Assembly (NCBI GenBank): GCA_000307935.1
Contig: AMWX01000008.1
Location: 124,001 to 188,000 of the forward strand
Direction of reading: 5' to 3'
From: SAR86 cluster bacterium SAR86E
Lineage (GTDB): Bacteria > Pseudomonadota > Gammaproteobacteria > Magnimaribacterales > D2472
DNA length: 64,000 bases
Shown: piece after piece, positions 17,838 to 27,832 of the stretch
Layout of the letters: each line of letters opens with the position of its first letter
Position numbering within the stretch: the first letter of the stretch is position 1
Made by a program: the position numbers and the translations under genes
Notes under the pieces: generated by a model
The model's input: the letters and a program-made list of their open reading frames with translations, nothing else
Told to the model about the DNA's origin: nothing
The model's database searches: none

Positions 17838-19290
17838 ACTATCTTTAATTGAAACATTTATAACAAATAATGCATTTGATTCATGTGTTATTAACTATGT
17901 TACCGATGACTCTAGGGATGTTAAAAAAAACACATTGTTTGTTGCAAGACAAGGTTCTGGATCTCATGGAATAGAGCACATTGATGATGCTATTAAAAAT
18001 GGAGCCTCTTGTGTAATCAGCTCTCAAAAAATTAAGAAAAAAATTGATATTCCAATTTGTTATATGGATAACTTAGAGGATTGTATTGTTGAAATTTTAT
18101 TTAAGTTTTACGAGCTATCACCCGAAAAATTTTTTTTACATGGCGTGACTGGTACTAATGGAAAAACTACAACAGCATATATGGCTCACAACATAATGCG
18201 ACAACTCAAAAAACCTTCTATGTATGTGGGTACTATTGGAGCCCTTATTAATGACCAACATATACTTACTCAAGGAAACACAACCCCAGGAATATTTGAG
18301 CTATTTAAAATTTTAAATCAGTCTAATCGCGAGGAAATAACCTATGTTTTTGTTGAGATTTCTTCTCATGCTTTAGTTCAAAAGAGATTATGTAATCTAC
18401 CTTTCCATCAAAGCATAATTCTGAACATTCAATCTGATCACTTGGATTATCATCTTTCTAACGAGAATTACATTAATGCAAAACTATCTATCATCAATCT
18501 TAATAACATCAATCCAACTTTAATTTATATAGACAAATTTAAAAATCTTAATTTTGAATTTTCAAAAAAACAAAATGATCTTTTGCGCCAATCAAAATTT
18601 ATAAGTTCAATTGATTCAAAAGCTGAATTTTATTATTCATTGGACTTTAACTCGCATGGGTATTCAAAGATAGACTTTCAATTTCCTGGATTGGATCTAA
18701 CTTTAAAGATATCAACATTACTAAAATTTAATATTGAAAACTATATTTCAGCTATAGCACTAATTTTCAAGCATTTATCATTAAGCGATTTTAAGAAAAT
18801 TGATTCTCAGTCACTTAGACTTCCTGAGGGAAGGGGAGAATTACTTAAATTAAATTCAGGTAAAGTTTTGATAGATTTTGCACATGATCATCAGTCTATG
18901 CAAAATATCTTAAGCGCTTTGGCAGTTTCTTATAAGGAGATAGTTCTAGTATTTGGTTGCGGAGGAGATAGAGACAAATCAAAGAGACCAAAGATGATGA
19001 GGGTCGCTCAGAGCATTGCACAAAAAATTATCTTCACATCAGACAATAATCGCTTTGAGGAGTTCGCATTAATTGCTGCTGATGCTCTAAAGGGTAATGA
19101 ATTAAAAAATACTACAATTATAGAAAACAGAAAAGAAGCAATAACCGAAGCACTTAAATATTTAAATGAAGACAATATATTAGTTATATTGGGTAAAGGT
19201 CATGAAACTCATATGGAAACATTAGGTAAGAAAATTATCTTTAATGATAAGGATTGCGTTTTAAAAATATCAAATAATGAAACTTATTAA
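17830..19290 (+). CDS. murE: UDP-MurNAc-tripeptide synthetase
   Basis: DDSRDV, TGTNGKTTTAYM, FGCGGDRDKSKRP, position in dcw cluster. Confidence 0.95.
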   Translation: MNRLSLIETFITNNAFDSCVINYVTDDSRDVKKNTLFVARQGSGSHGIEHIDDAIKNGASCVISSQKIKKKIDIPICYMDNLEDCIVEILFKFYELSPEKFFLHGVTGTNGKTTTAYMAHNIMRQLKKPSMYVGTIGALINDQHILTQGNTTPGIFELFKILNQSNREEITYVFVEISSHALVQKRLCNLPFHQSIILNIQSDHLDYHLSNENYINAKLSIINLNNINPTLIYIDKFKNLNFEFSKKQNDLLRQSKFISSIDSKAEFYYSLDFNSHGYSKIDFQFPGLDLTLKISTLLKFNIENYISAIALIFKHLSLSDFKKIDSQSLRLPEGRGELLKLNSGKVLIDFAHDHQSMQNILSALAVSYKEIVLVFGCGGDRDKSKRPKMMRVAQSIAQKIIFTSDNNRFEEFALIAADALKGNELKNTTIIENRKEAITEALKYLNEDNILVILGKGHETHMETLGKKIIFNDKDCVLKISNNETY

Positions 19291-20632
19291 AAATACATAT
19301 GATCTTGCAACCTCCTTAAAGCTTGAGTGCAAAGAAAATTTACCTATTTCAAATTTTCATATTGATTCTAGAGATGTGAAAAAGCACTCAGTGTTTTTTG
19401 GTCTCCATGGAATTAATCAGGATGGGAGCTTTTATGCCGAAGACGCAATCAAAAAAGGTGCTTCTCTGGCAATAATTAAAAAGTCAAAAGCTGCGATTCA
19501 GACGATCAAATCAAAAAAAGTAATCTTTGTTAGAAGTCCTGAAAAATCTCTTATTGAGGCATCTAAGATAGCGATGAAGAGATATAAAGGGAATGTTATA
19601 GGTATTACGGGCAGTAACGGGAAAACTACAACAAAAAATATTTTGAAATGCGGTATACCAAAGAGCTTTGCTAGTTATAAAAATTTTAATAATGAGATTG
19701 GCTTGCCGCTCTGCGCTCTATCTCTAGATTCAAAAAATACCAATGCTATTTTTGAAATGGGCGCAGCAAAACTAGGTGATATAGACCTACTTTCCAATAT
19801 TATTAAACCAAATATAGGCATAATCACTCATATTGGTTATTCACACTTAGAGGGGTTAAATTCTATAAAAGGAGTCTTGAAGGTTAAATCAGAACTTATA
19901 CATAATATCAGAAGTAATGGCGCAGCTATTGTTCCAGATTCTAATCATTTACCTTACTGGAAGAAAATGAGAAGTGATCTCTCGTTTTATACCTTTGGAC
20001 ATAATCCCTCCGCATCTTTTTATCCCACTCAAATCAAGATGACTAAATTCGGATTATCGTTTTTTATTGAATCCAAGCATTTAACCAAAAGAATTCCAAT
20101 CAAAACTAAATTGATAGGTGCTCATAATGTGTTAAATATCCTTGCATCCTTTGCTGTAATTTTTATTTCAAAATTGGATATCCCATCATTCCAAAATGGA
20201 CTGAAAGAGCTTAAGAACCCGTCTCAAAGATTATGTTTAAGACGATGGAAAAGGGAATCACAAGTGATTGATGATTCATATAATGCCAATCCAGATTCTA
20301 TGAAGGCCGCTATTGATGTGTTGACTAAATTTAATAATAGAAAAATAGCAATTTTTGGAGATATGCTTGAGCTTGGAAGATATAGAAAAAAACTGCACCT
20401 AGAGCTGGGTGACTATGCAAAAATACAAGGAATAGATATGTTGCTGGGCTATGGTGACCTTATGCGATACACAGTCAATGCATTTGGGACTGAAGGCTTT
20501 TTTTTTAAAAATAAAATAGAGCTAATTAGTTTTTTAAAGAAAAATTTAGTAAAGGGAGATAGTATTTTATTAAAAGGCTCGCGATCAATGCGCATGGAAG
20601 AGATATTAAACCTGTGGGGAAAAAATGATTGA
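19277..20632 (+). CDS. murF: UDP-MurNAc-tripeptide-D-Ala-D-Ala ligase
   Basis: ITGSNGKTTTKNIL, DDSYNANPDSMKAAIDVL. Confidence 0.96.
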   Translation: MKLIKNTYDLATSLKLECKENLPISNFHIDSRDVKKHSVFFGLHGINQDGSFYAEDAIKKGASLAIIKKSKAAIQTIKSKKVIFVRSPEKSLIEASKIAMKRYKGNVIGITGSNGKTTTKNILKCGIPKSFASYKNFNNEIGLPLCALSLDSKNTNAIFEMGAAKLGDIDLLSNIIKPNIGIITHIGYSHLEGLNSIKGVLKVKSELIHNIRSNGAAIVPDSNHLPYWKKMRSDLSFYTFGHNPSASFYPTQIKMTKFGLSFFIESKHLTKRIPIKTKLIGAHNVLNILASFAVIFISKLDIPSFQNGLKELKNPSQRLCLRRWKRESQVIDDSYNANPDSMKAAIDVLTKFNNRKIAIFGDMLELGRYRKKLHLELGDYAKIQGIDMLLGYGDLMRYTVNAFGTEGFFFKNKIELISFLKKNLVKGDSILLKGSRSMRMEEILNLWGKND

Positions 20633-21710
20633 ATTACTTGGAACATGGCTTATAACCTATGACTCAGGTTTTGATGTATTGCGTTATTTAACTGTTCGAA
20701 CAATAGGTGGGACGTTAACAGCGCTCATATTGTCAATTTTACTTGGACCTGTGCTAATAAAATTCTTGCAAAACATTCAATTTTCTCAATCTATCAGAAG
20801 TGATGGACCCCAATCTCACATAAAAAAATCTGGCACACCAACTATGGGTGGCTTGATTATTATTTCGTCATTAATTATCTCAACTTTGCTTTGGTCAGAT
20901 TTTTCAAATCCATATATATGGATTTTAATCTTTATCACTATTTCATTTAGTACCATTGGCTTTTTTGATGACTGGTTAAAGATCAAAGAGAGAAATTCAA
21001 AAGGGTTGCCGGGGAAATATAAACTTTGTTTACAGCTTTTCTTTTCTTTTATAGCTATGAGCCTTTTCTTACATGTCTCATCGGAAGGAGCAGGTCAGAT
21101 TTTTATCCTGCCATTCAATAAAGAATATATTTTTTTGATTTCACCTGTTCTTTTTCTTTGCATTAGTACCTTTGTAATTATTGGATCCTCTAATGCAGTT
21201 AATCTTACGGATGGGTTAGATGGATTGGCAATACTGCCGTCAGTTTTAATTGCAGGTGGGTTAGGTCTTATCGCTTATGCATCAGGAAATTCCATTATTG
21301 CTAATTATTTATTTATCCCCTTTAACCCTTTAAGTGGTGAGCTTATAGTATTTTGTGGGGCTATGATTGGAGCTGGGATAGGTTTTCTTTGGTACAACAC
21401 ATATCCTGCACAAATTTTTATGGGTGACTTGGGGTCTCTAACTCTTGGGGGAATACTAGGAACCTTAGCTGTTTTGGTAAGACATGAAATAGTTTTTGCC
21501 ATTATGGCAGGAGTTTTTGTAATGGAGACTCTGAGCGTTATTATTCAAGTCGGTTCTTATAAACTCAGAGGTAAAAGAGTTTTTCTAATGGCTCCAATAC
21601 ATCATCATTTTGAATTAAAGGGATGGGCTGAACCCAAGATTATTGTCAGATTCTGGATTATTACCTTTGTTCTTGTTTTATTTGCGCTTGCAACCTTGAA
21701 GCTGAGATAA
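20625..21710 (+). CDS. mraY: Phospho-MurNAc-pentapeptide translocase
   Basis: GTPTMGGLIII, FMGDLGSLTLGG, MAPIHHHFELKGWAEPKI. Confidence 0.98.
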   Translation: MIELLGTWLITYDSGFDVLRYLTVRTIGGTLTALILSILLGPVLIKFLQNIQFSQSIRSDGPQSHIKKSGTPTMGGLIIISSLIISTLLWSDFSNPYIWILIFITISFSTIGFFDDWLKIKERNSKGLPGKYKLCLQLFFSFIAMSLFLHVSSEGAGQIFILPFNKEYIFLISPVLFLCISTFVIIGSSNAVNLTDGLDGLAILPSVLIAGGLGLIAYASGNSIIANYLFIPFNPLSGELIVFCGAMIGAGIGFLWYNTYPAQIFMGDLGSLTLGGILGTLAVLVRHEIVFAIMAGVFVMETLSVIIQVGSYKLRGKRVFLMAPIHHHFELKGWAEPKIIVRFWIITFVLVLFALATLKLR

Positions 21711-21716
21711 AAATTT

Positions 21717-22778
21717 ATGACGTCTCTTATTTTTGGTTATGGAGTCACGGGCCAATCTTTTGAAAGATACTTAAATAAAAAAAATATAGACTTTTCGATA
21801 TATGATGAAAAAATTTCTGGCAGTAATATAACTAACAAATTACCAAATCGAGATAGATTGCAATCTTTTGAAATGATTTATCTGAGCCCTGGAATTAATT
21901 TAAAACAAATTTATCCAAATGGAGAGTTTGAGGAAATACCCTATCAAACAGATTTAGATATTTTTTTTAAAGAAGATAATTCCTATAAAATTGGGATTAC
22001 TGGTACAAATGGTAAAAGTAGTTGCTGTTATTATTTGCATCAACTTTTAGAGGGATCTCAATTAGTTGGAAATATTGGCAACCCAGTCCTTGATAACATA
22101 AACAAATGTGCTTATTCGATAATTGAGCTTTCTAGTTTCCAGCTTGAAAAGGCAAAGTTTATTGAATTAGATTTTGGTGTTCTTTTAAACATCGAGCCTG
22201 ATCACATAGATCATCATGGAAGTTTTGCAGAATATGCCAAAGCAAAAAATAAAATTAATAAATCCAAGGTATTTACCAAAGAAGCTAATCCAAGAAAATT
22301 ATGGTCAATGATTACTGGAGAAGAGCAATCATCTATCAGAAATATTCAACTGAAAAATTTACCTCATAGGCAAGAACATATTACAACATGGAAAAACCTG
22401 ACATTCATAAATGACTCAAAGGCTACTAATATTGCTGCTTTAAAATATGCACTTAATAAAATGTCAGGCCAATATCTTTTGATTCTTTGTGGAGATCCGA
22501 ATAAAGAGCGGTATAAAAATATAGAAATTACCGGGCCTCTTAAGATATACATTTTTGGCACTCATGCAAATGATATATATAAGAAAGTTACCCATCCAAA
22601 TAAAATTTTACTTCACAATAAAAGTATAGAGACTGTTATAAAATTAGTTGCGGAAGATATTTATCAAAATCCTACTACTATTCTTTTTTCTCCTGGCCAT
22701 CCAAGTGGCAAAGATTTTAAGAATTTTGAGGACCGCGGTAAGCGTTTTTCCAATTTAGCAATGAATTTAGATGGTTAA
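21717..22778 (+). CDS. murD: UDP-MurNAc-L-Ala-D-Glu ligase (short)
   Basis: ITGTNGKSSCCYYL, ELSSFQLEKA, FINDSKATNIAAL; position in cluster. Confidence 0.94.
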   Translation: MTSLIFGYGVTGQSFERYLNKKNIDFSIYDEKISGSNITNKLPNRDRLQSFEMIYLSPGINLKQIYPNGEFEEIPYQTDLDIFFKEDNSYKIGITGTNGKSSCCYYLHQLLEGSQLVGNIGNPVLDNINKCAYSIIELSSFQLEKAKFIELDFGVLLNIEPDHIDHHGSFAEYAKAKNKINKSKVFTKEANPRKLWSMITGEEQSSIRNIQLKNLPHRQEHITTWKNLTFINDSKATNIAALKYALNKMSGQYLLILCGDPNKERYKNIEITGPLKIYIFGTHANDIYKKVTHPNKILLHNKSIETVIKLVAEDIYQNPTTILFSPGHPSGKDFKNFEDRGKRFSNLAMNLDG

Positions 22779-23874
22779 CAGAGATACTATATTGATTGTC
22801 TTGCCATATATTTGCTTGCTATTTATAGGAATTGTAATGGTGGCATCATCGAGTGTTTATGTTTCCGAAGCAATTTATGGCAACCCATTTCATTTTGCAT
22901 CAAGGCAAATCATTTTTTTTATAATTGGTGTTTTAGCAACAATAATTGCGTTAAGCATCCCTTCAAATATATTTCTTAGATTAGATTGGTTGATTCTTCT
23001 AGGGTCTTTGATTTTGCTGGCTGCTCTTTTTTTTCCGGGTGTTGGCACAGAAGTAAATGGAAGCTTGCGCTGGATAAGGATTGGTCCAATTAATGTGCAA
23101 CCATCAGAAGTAAGCAAGCTAGCTTTAGTTATTTACATTGCAGGTTACTGTGTACGAAGGCTTAGCGAAATTAATACTTCATTAGGCTTTGTAAGACCAT
23201 TAATTGTATTAGCTCTTTTTGGATTATTGATTATGTCTCAACCAGATCTTGGATCTACCTTAGTGATTGGAGCTTTGGTAATAGCAGTACTATTTTTTGC
23301 AGGTATTTCATTTTTACAATTTTCATTATTAGTTTCTTTGATGGCGATCCTAGCTGTTGTCGCTATTTATTTGGAGCCATATAGATATATTAGGTTTATT
23401 TCTTTTACCGAGCCCTTTGAAAATTTCTATGGCCCCGGATGGCAGCTATCAAATGCTTTGTTGAGTATAGGCAGGGGAGAATGGTTTGGCATGGGTTTAG
23501 GTAATGGCTTACAAAAAAATCTTTATTTGCCTGAACCACATACAGATTTTATATTTGCGGTAATAGTTGAAGAGTTTGGTTTGATCGGAGGTTTAGTTAT
23601 TATTTTTTTATTTTCCATGCTCATTTTTGGAGTTATCAAAACATCAATCAAATCATTAGAGCTTGGAAAGTTGTTTCAAGGGTTAATAGCTTTTGGCGTA
23701 GGTATTTTAATTGCAATCCAAGCAATATTTAATATTGGTGTTAATCTTGGAATTCTCCCTACCAAAGGATTAACACTTCCCTTCATTAGTTATGGAGGCA
23801 CTAGTTTAATTTTGTTTATGTTTTTAATGGGAATGGTTTTAAGAATTAATTTTGAAAATAACACTATAAAATAA
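22771..23874 (+). CDS. ftsW: Lipid II polymerase FtsW (SEDS)
   Basis: Multi-TM SEDS; NGSLRWIRIGPINVQPSEVSKLALVIY, FISYGGTSLI. Confidence 0.97.
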   Translation: MVNRDTILIVLPYICLLFIGIVMVASSSVYVSEAIYGNPFHFASRQIIFFIIGVLATIIALSIPSNIFLRLDWLILLGSLILLAALFFPGVGTEVNGSLRWIRIGPINVQPSEVSKLALVIYIAGYCVRRLSEINTSLGFVRPLIVLALFGLLIMSQPDLGSTLVIGALVIAVLFFAGISFLQFSLLVSLMAILAVVAIYLEPYRYIRFISFTEPFENFYGPGWQLSNALLSIGRGEWFGMGLGNGLQKNLYLPEPHTDFIFAVIVEEFGLIGGLVIIFLFSMLIFGVIKTSIKSLELGKLFQGLIAFGVGILIAIQAIFNIGVNLGILPTKGLTLPFISYGGTSLILFMFLMGMVLRINFENNTIK

Positions 23875-24914
23875 TGAATTTTTTAATTTCTGCTGCTGGA
23901 ACGGGAGGTCATGTTTTTCCTGCCTTGGAATTTAGCAAGGAGTGTATATCAAAAGATCATAAAGTAGTTTGGATTGGAACGAAATTTGGAATAGAAAATC
24001 AAATCATGCCCTCTAACATTAAATTTTTAAATATTCCTATGAGTGGATTTAGAGGAAAAAGCTTAGTTTTAAAATTCAATGCAATATTTAGGTTGATACA
24101 ATCTGTTTGTAAAAGTATTTATTTTTTACAAAAAAATGAAATCGATTATGTGGTTTGCTTTGGTGGATATGTAACATTGCCAGTTGGAATATCTGCATGG
24201 GTTTGCAGAAAGCCTCTTTTTTTGCATGAACAAAACTCAGTTGTAGGAACATCAAACAGATTATTGAAAATTTTTGCAAAAAAAGTTTTCTTAGGCTTTG
24301 CCATCAATGAACCCATGGAAAAAAAAATGATGCTGGTAGGAAATCCTATCAAGAAGTTTACTGGAGATGATAGTCTCAATTCTAACAATCAAAGTTTGAA
24401 AATATACATAACTGGTGGAAGCCAAGGCTCTGAGTATATCAATCATAATATTCCAAAAGCATTAAATGATTTGGAAATACCCTTAAAGGTTAAACATCAG
24501 ACCGGAATAGGCAAAACTCATGGAATCCTTGACCTATATTCAAATAAAATCGATGCTGAGATTGTTGAGTTTTATGATTCTCCTCAAGACTCAATGCTGT
24601 GGTCAGATTTTATTATTTCCAGAGCTGGAGCATTATCCCTTTCTGAGGCTATTAGTTTAAATAGAGGGTTATTAATGATTCCTCTGTTGATTTCGATTGA
24701 TAATCATCAATTTTTAAATGCACAAAATATTGTTAAGCAAGGCATGGGTCTATTGCATGAAGAGACCGATTCCTTTGAACAGCTTTCTAACAAACTTAAA
24801 GAGATTATTGATCAAGAATTGCACTTAAAATGGGCAAAAAAAAATAATAACACTTATCATTTTAGTGCATCAGAGAAAATGTTAAATTCAATTCTAAAAC
24901 TTGAAAAAAAATGA
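23874..24914 (+). CDS. murG: UDP-GlcNAc transferase MurG
   Basis: AGTGGHVFPALEF, FGGYVTLPVGISAW, LHEQNSVVGTSNRLL. Confidence 0.97.
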   Translation: MNFLISAAGTGGHVFPALEFSKECISKDHKVVWIGTKFGIENQIMPSNIKFLNIPMSGFRGKSLVLKFNAIFRLIQSVCKSIYFLQKNEIDYVVCFGGYVTLPVGISAWVCRKPLFLHEQNSVVGTSNRLLKIFAKKVFLGFAINEPMEKKMMLVGNPIKKFTGDDSLNSNNQSLKIYITGGSQGSEYINHNIPKALNDLEIPLKVKHQTGIGKTHGILDLYSNKIDAEIVEFYDSPQDSMLWSDFIISRAGALSLSEAISLNRGLLMIPLLISIDNHQFLNAQNIVKQGMGLLHEETDSFEQLSNKLKEIIDQELHLKWAKKNNNTYHFSASEKMLNSILKLEKK

Positions 24915-26305
24915 AACTACTAGGTTTTCAAAAGTATAAAAAAATTCACATGATTGGCATCGGCGGATCAGGAATGATCGGAGTTGCTACCATTTTGCAG
25001 AAACGCGGTTTTAAGGTAACTGGTTCTGATTTAACAATTACAGGCGAACTTAATGAATTGAAAAAGCTTGGAGCAAAGGTGCAGATTGGCCATGAGCCAA
25101 AGCTCATTAAAAATGCTGATTTGATTGTAGCCTCATCTGCAATATCCAAAAGAAATCCTGAGCTTGTTTATGCCAATCAGTCTGGATTAACAATAATCCC
25201 TCGGGCTGAAATGCTAGGCACTTTGATGAAGCCATATAGAAGTATTGCGGTTGCAGGCAGTCATGGTAAAACTAGCACTACAAGTATAATTGCAAGTATT
25301 TTTAATGCTGCAAATCTCAGCCCTACCTATGTTATTGGTGGGCAAGTTTTGAGTGTAGGGCGAAGCTCTAACTTAGGAGAGGGTGATTACATGGTAGTTG
25401 AAGCAGATGAGAGCGACGGATCTTTCTTGCATCTGCAGCCAGATGTTGCAGTGATTACCAACATTGATAATGACCATTTAAACTTTTATGAGTCTGATCA
25501 AAACAAACTTAATCAATCATTTGTGAGTTTTGCTGAAAACCTACCATTTTATGGGCATATTTTACTTAACTTAGATAACGTCAATATTAGAAAAATTTCT
25601 AAAAAGATTCACAGAAAACAAATAACTTTTGGATTTTCTGCAAAAAATAGATTTCAAATATCTAATGTTCATATAAAAAATGGTACTCAAAAATTTAAAC
25701 TAGTAGATCACCTTAATAATAAAAAAAATTATAAATTTGCTACAAAACTTAGTGGCAAACATAATTTATACAATGTTACTGCTGCAATCTGCGTGGCCTT
25801 GGAAGAAAAAATATCTATAAAAAATATTGCTAAAGGGTTAGATGATTTTAAAGGGGTAGGAAGAAGATTTGAGATTTCAAATATTTATATTGATTCAAAG
25901 ACTCAAGTTGTAATAGATGATTACGGGCATCATCCTGCTGAAATAGACGCAACTATTCAAGCAACTAAAGAAAAATTCCCTCGAGAGAAAATTTGCATGA
26001 TTTTTGAACCACATCGATTTTCAAGAACCCAACAACTGTTTGATGATTTTGTAAAAGTTCTTTCAAAAGTTGACTATTTGCTATTGCTGGATATATATCC
26101 CGCAAGTGAAAGGCCAATACGCGGAGTTTCATCTAGAAAATTGATCTCTGAAATTTCTAAAAATCACAAAAATACTTATCTTATGAGCGGGGCTAATCCT
26201 ATTGATTGGCTGCAAGTAAATCATCATCAATTTTCAGTTATCATCACACAAGGTGCAGGTACAATTTCAAAATTGCATCAAAAGATTCAAAATAAGTGGC
26301 AGTAA
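24911..26305 (+). CDS. murC: UDP-MurNAc-L-alanine ligase
   Basis: HMIGIGGSGMIGVA, AGSHGKTSTTSIIA, DDYGHHPAEIDATI. Confidence 0.97.
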   Translation: MKLLGFQKYKKIHMIGIGGSGMIGVATILQKRGFKVTGSDLTITGELNELKKLGAKVQIGHEPKLIKNADLIVASSAISKRNPELVYANQSGLTIIPRAEMLGTLMKPYRSIAVAGSHGKTSTTSIIASIFNAANLSPTYVIGGQVLSVGRSSNLGEGDYMVVEADESDGSFLHLQPDVAVITNIDNDHLNFYESDQNKLNQSFVSFAENLPFYGHILLNLDNVNIRKISKKIHRKQITFGFSAKNRFQISNVHIKNGTQKFKLVDHLNNKKNYKFATKLSGKHNLYNVTAAICVALEEKISIKNIAKGLDDFKGVGRRFEISNIYIDSKTQVVIDDYGHHPAEIDATIQATKEKFPREKICMIFEPHRFSRTQQLFDDFVKVLSKVDYLLLLDIYPASERPIRGVSSRKLISEISKNHKNTYLMSGANPIDWLQVNHHQFSVIITQGAGTISKLHQKIQNKWQ

Positions 26306-27207
26306 AAAAAATCACAGTCTTGTATGGCGGACAATCTTCGGAGAGAGAAGTTTCTCTTGAAAGTGGTAAATATATTTATCAATCAATAAAAGACTTAGGG
26401 TACGAAACACAGCTCATTGATTACCCGGCTGAATTTTTGTTAGATAAATTTTCTCATGAAGACTTAGTTTTTATTGCTCTTCACGGAAAAGATGGAGAAT
26501 CTGGCGAATTACAAAATCATCTGAAGGAACAAGGAGTTTTATATACTGGTAGTGGAGATGAGGCATGCAAGAAGACTTGGAATAAAGATACCTTCAAGAA
26601 AATTTTAAGGGAAAATAACGTTCCTACCCCTAATTGGATCTCTGTTCCTTCTTTGCTCGAAATAAAAAGTTTAGAGGATATTCTTTTTAAAAATCTTGAT
26701 CTTTCTAATAATATCTTTTTAAAACCCGCAGAGGATGGATCTAGCATAGATGTTTTTAAAATATCAACGAGCAAAGATTTAGAGATGGCAATCAGCAATT
26801 GTGTAAATGCAAATAGACAATTCATTTTTGAGGAGAGCATAAATCACAGAGAGCTAACAGTTCCAATATTAAACGGAAAATGCTTGCCTGCTGTCGAAAT
26901 AATAACCTCAGAAATATTTTATAACTTCAATGCAAAATATGTGAATGAGGACACAAAACTAAATAATTTAAATCTATCTTTTGATAAGAAAAAAGAGCTT
27001 GAACAAATCTGTTTGAAAACTCTAAAAGTTACAAAATGCAGAGGCTGGTTAAGAATTGATCTTATGCAAGACAGCGATGGTAACTTTTATGTTCTCGAAG
27101 TAAATACCGCTCCTGGAATGACATCTCATAGCCTATTTCCTAAATCTGCACAATCCATAGGTCTTTCATATAACAGTTTAGTTCAAGAGATCATCAATGC
27201 TAGTTAA
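26296..27207 (+). CDS. ddl: D-alanine-D-alanine ligase
   Basis: VLYGGQSSEREVSLESG, HGKDGESGELQ, VLEVNTAPGMTSHSLFPKSA. Confidence 0.97.
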   Translation: MAVKKITVLYGGQSSEREVSLESGKYIYQSIKDLGYETQLIDYPAEFLLDKFSHEDLVFIALHGKDGESGELQNHLKEQGVLYTGSGDEACKKTWNKDTFKKILRENNVPTPNWISVPSLLEIKSLEDILFKNLDLSNNIFLKPAEDGSSIDVFKISTSKDLEMAISNCVNANRQFIFEESINHRELTVPILNGKCLPAVEIITSEIFYNFNAKYVNEDTKLNNLNLSFDKKKELEQICLKTLKVTKCRGWLRIDLMQDSDGNFYVLEVNTAPGMTSHSLFPKSAQSIGLSYNSLVQEIINAS

Positions 27208-27832
27208 AAGACTGCTATCTATTTCTATTCTCGCGCTGATATCTTTGGGTTGTACAAAAAATTTACAAAACGATGTAGTTATATTGTTTGAAAAGCCTTT
27301 GATGTTAAAGCAAGAGCAAGAGCTAGTTTTAAATCTTTTAAATAGCTCATCTAAAAAAAAGCTATCAGAAATTTTAAAAGATCAAAGCTGGATAGAATCT
27401 TATTTGATTAAGAAATATGCATTCCAACCTACTCAACTATTTATAAATTCAAAGGAACCAAAATATGTTTGGAAAAATTTATTTTACTTAGATGCTCAAT
27501 TAAGCAAATTTCCATATTTAGGTGATATTAACAATTTGCTGCACCTCAATATGCCAATTGAATTTGTTAGTAACTGGATGCAAATTGAAAATGAATTATT
27601 TTCAATAATAGATACTTATAAGCTAAAGATTTCCTCGGTATCATTTACTGAAGCTGAGGGTTGGTATTTTCAGACAAGCAATAATTTGCGAATAAATCTT
27701 GGTTCAGATATTTCCGCTAATGCACTCAAAAAACTGTCAAATGCTTTGAAATATATTTTCGAAAAAAACCTAACTCCTAGTATTATTGATTTAAGATACA
27801 AGAATGGAGCAGCATTAAACTATGGCAAATAA
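27197..27832 (+). CDS. ftsQ: Cell division protein FtsQ-like (divergent, short)
   Basis: Position between ddl and ftsA, N-terminal hydrophobic segment, C-terminal IDLRYKNGAAL typical of FtsQ. Confidence 0.8.
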   Translation: MLVKRLLSISILALISLGCTKNLQNDVVILFEKPLMLKQEQELVLNLLNSSSKKKLSEILKDQSWIESYLIKKYAFQPTQLFINSKEPKYVWKNLFYLDAQLSKFPYLGDINNLLHLNMPIEFVSNWMQIENELFSIIDTYKLKISSVSFTEAEGWYFQTSNNLRINLGSDISANALKKLSNALKYIFEKNLTPSIIDLRYKNGAALNYGK

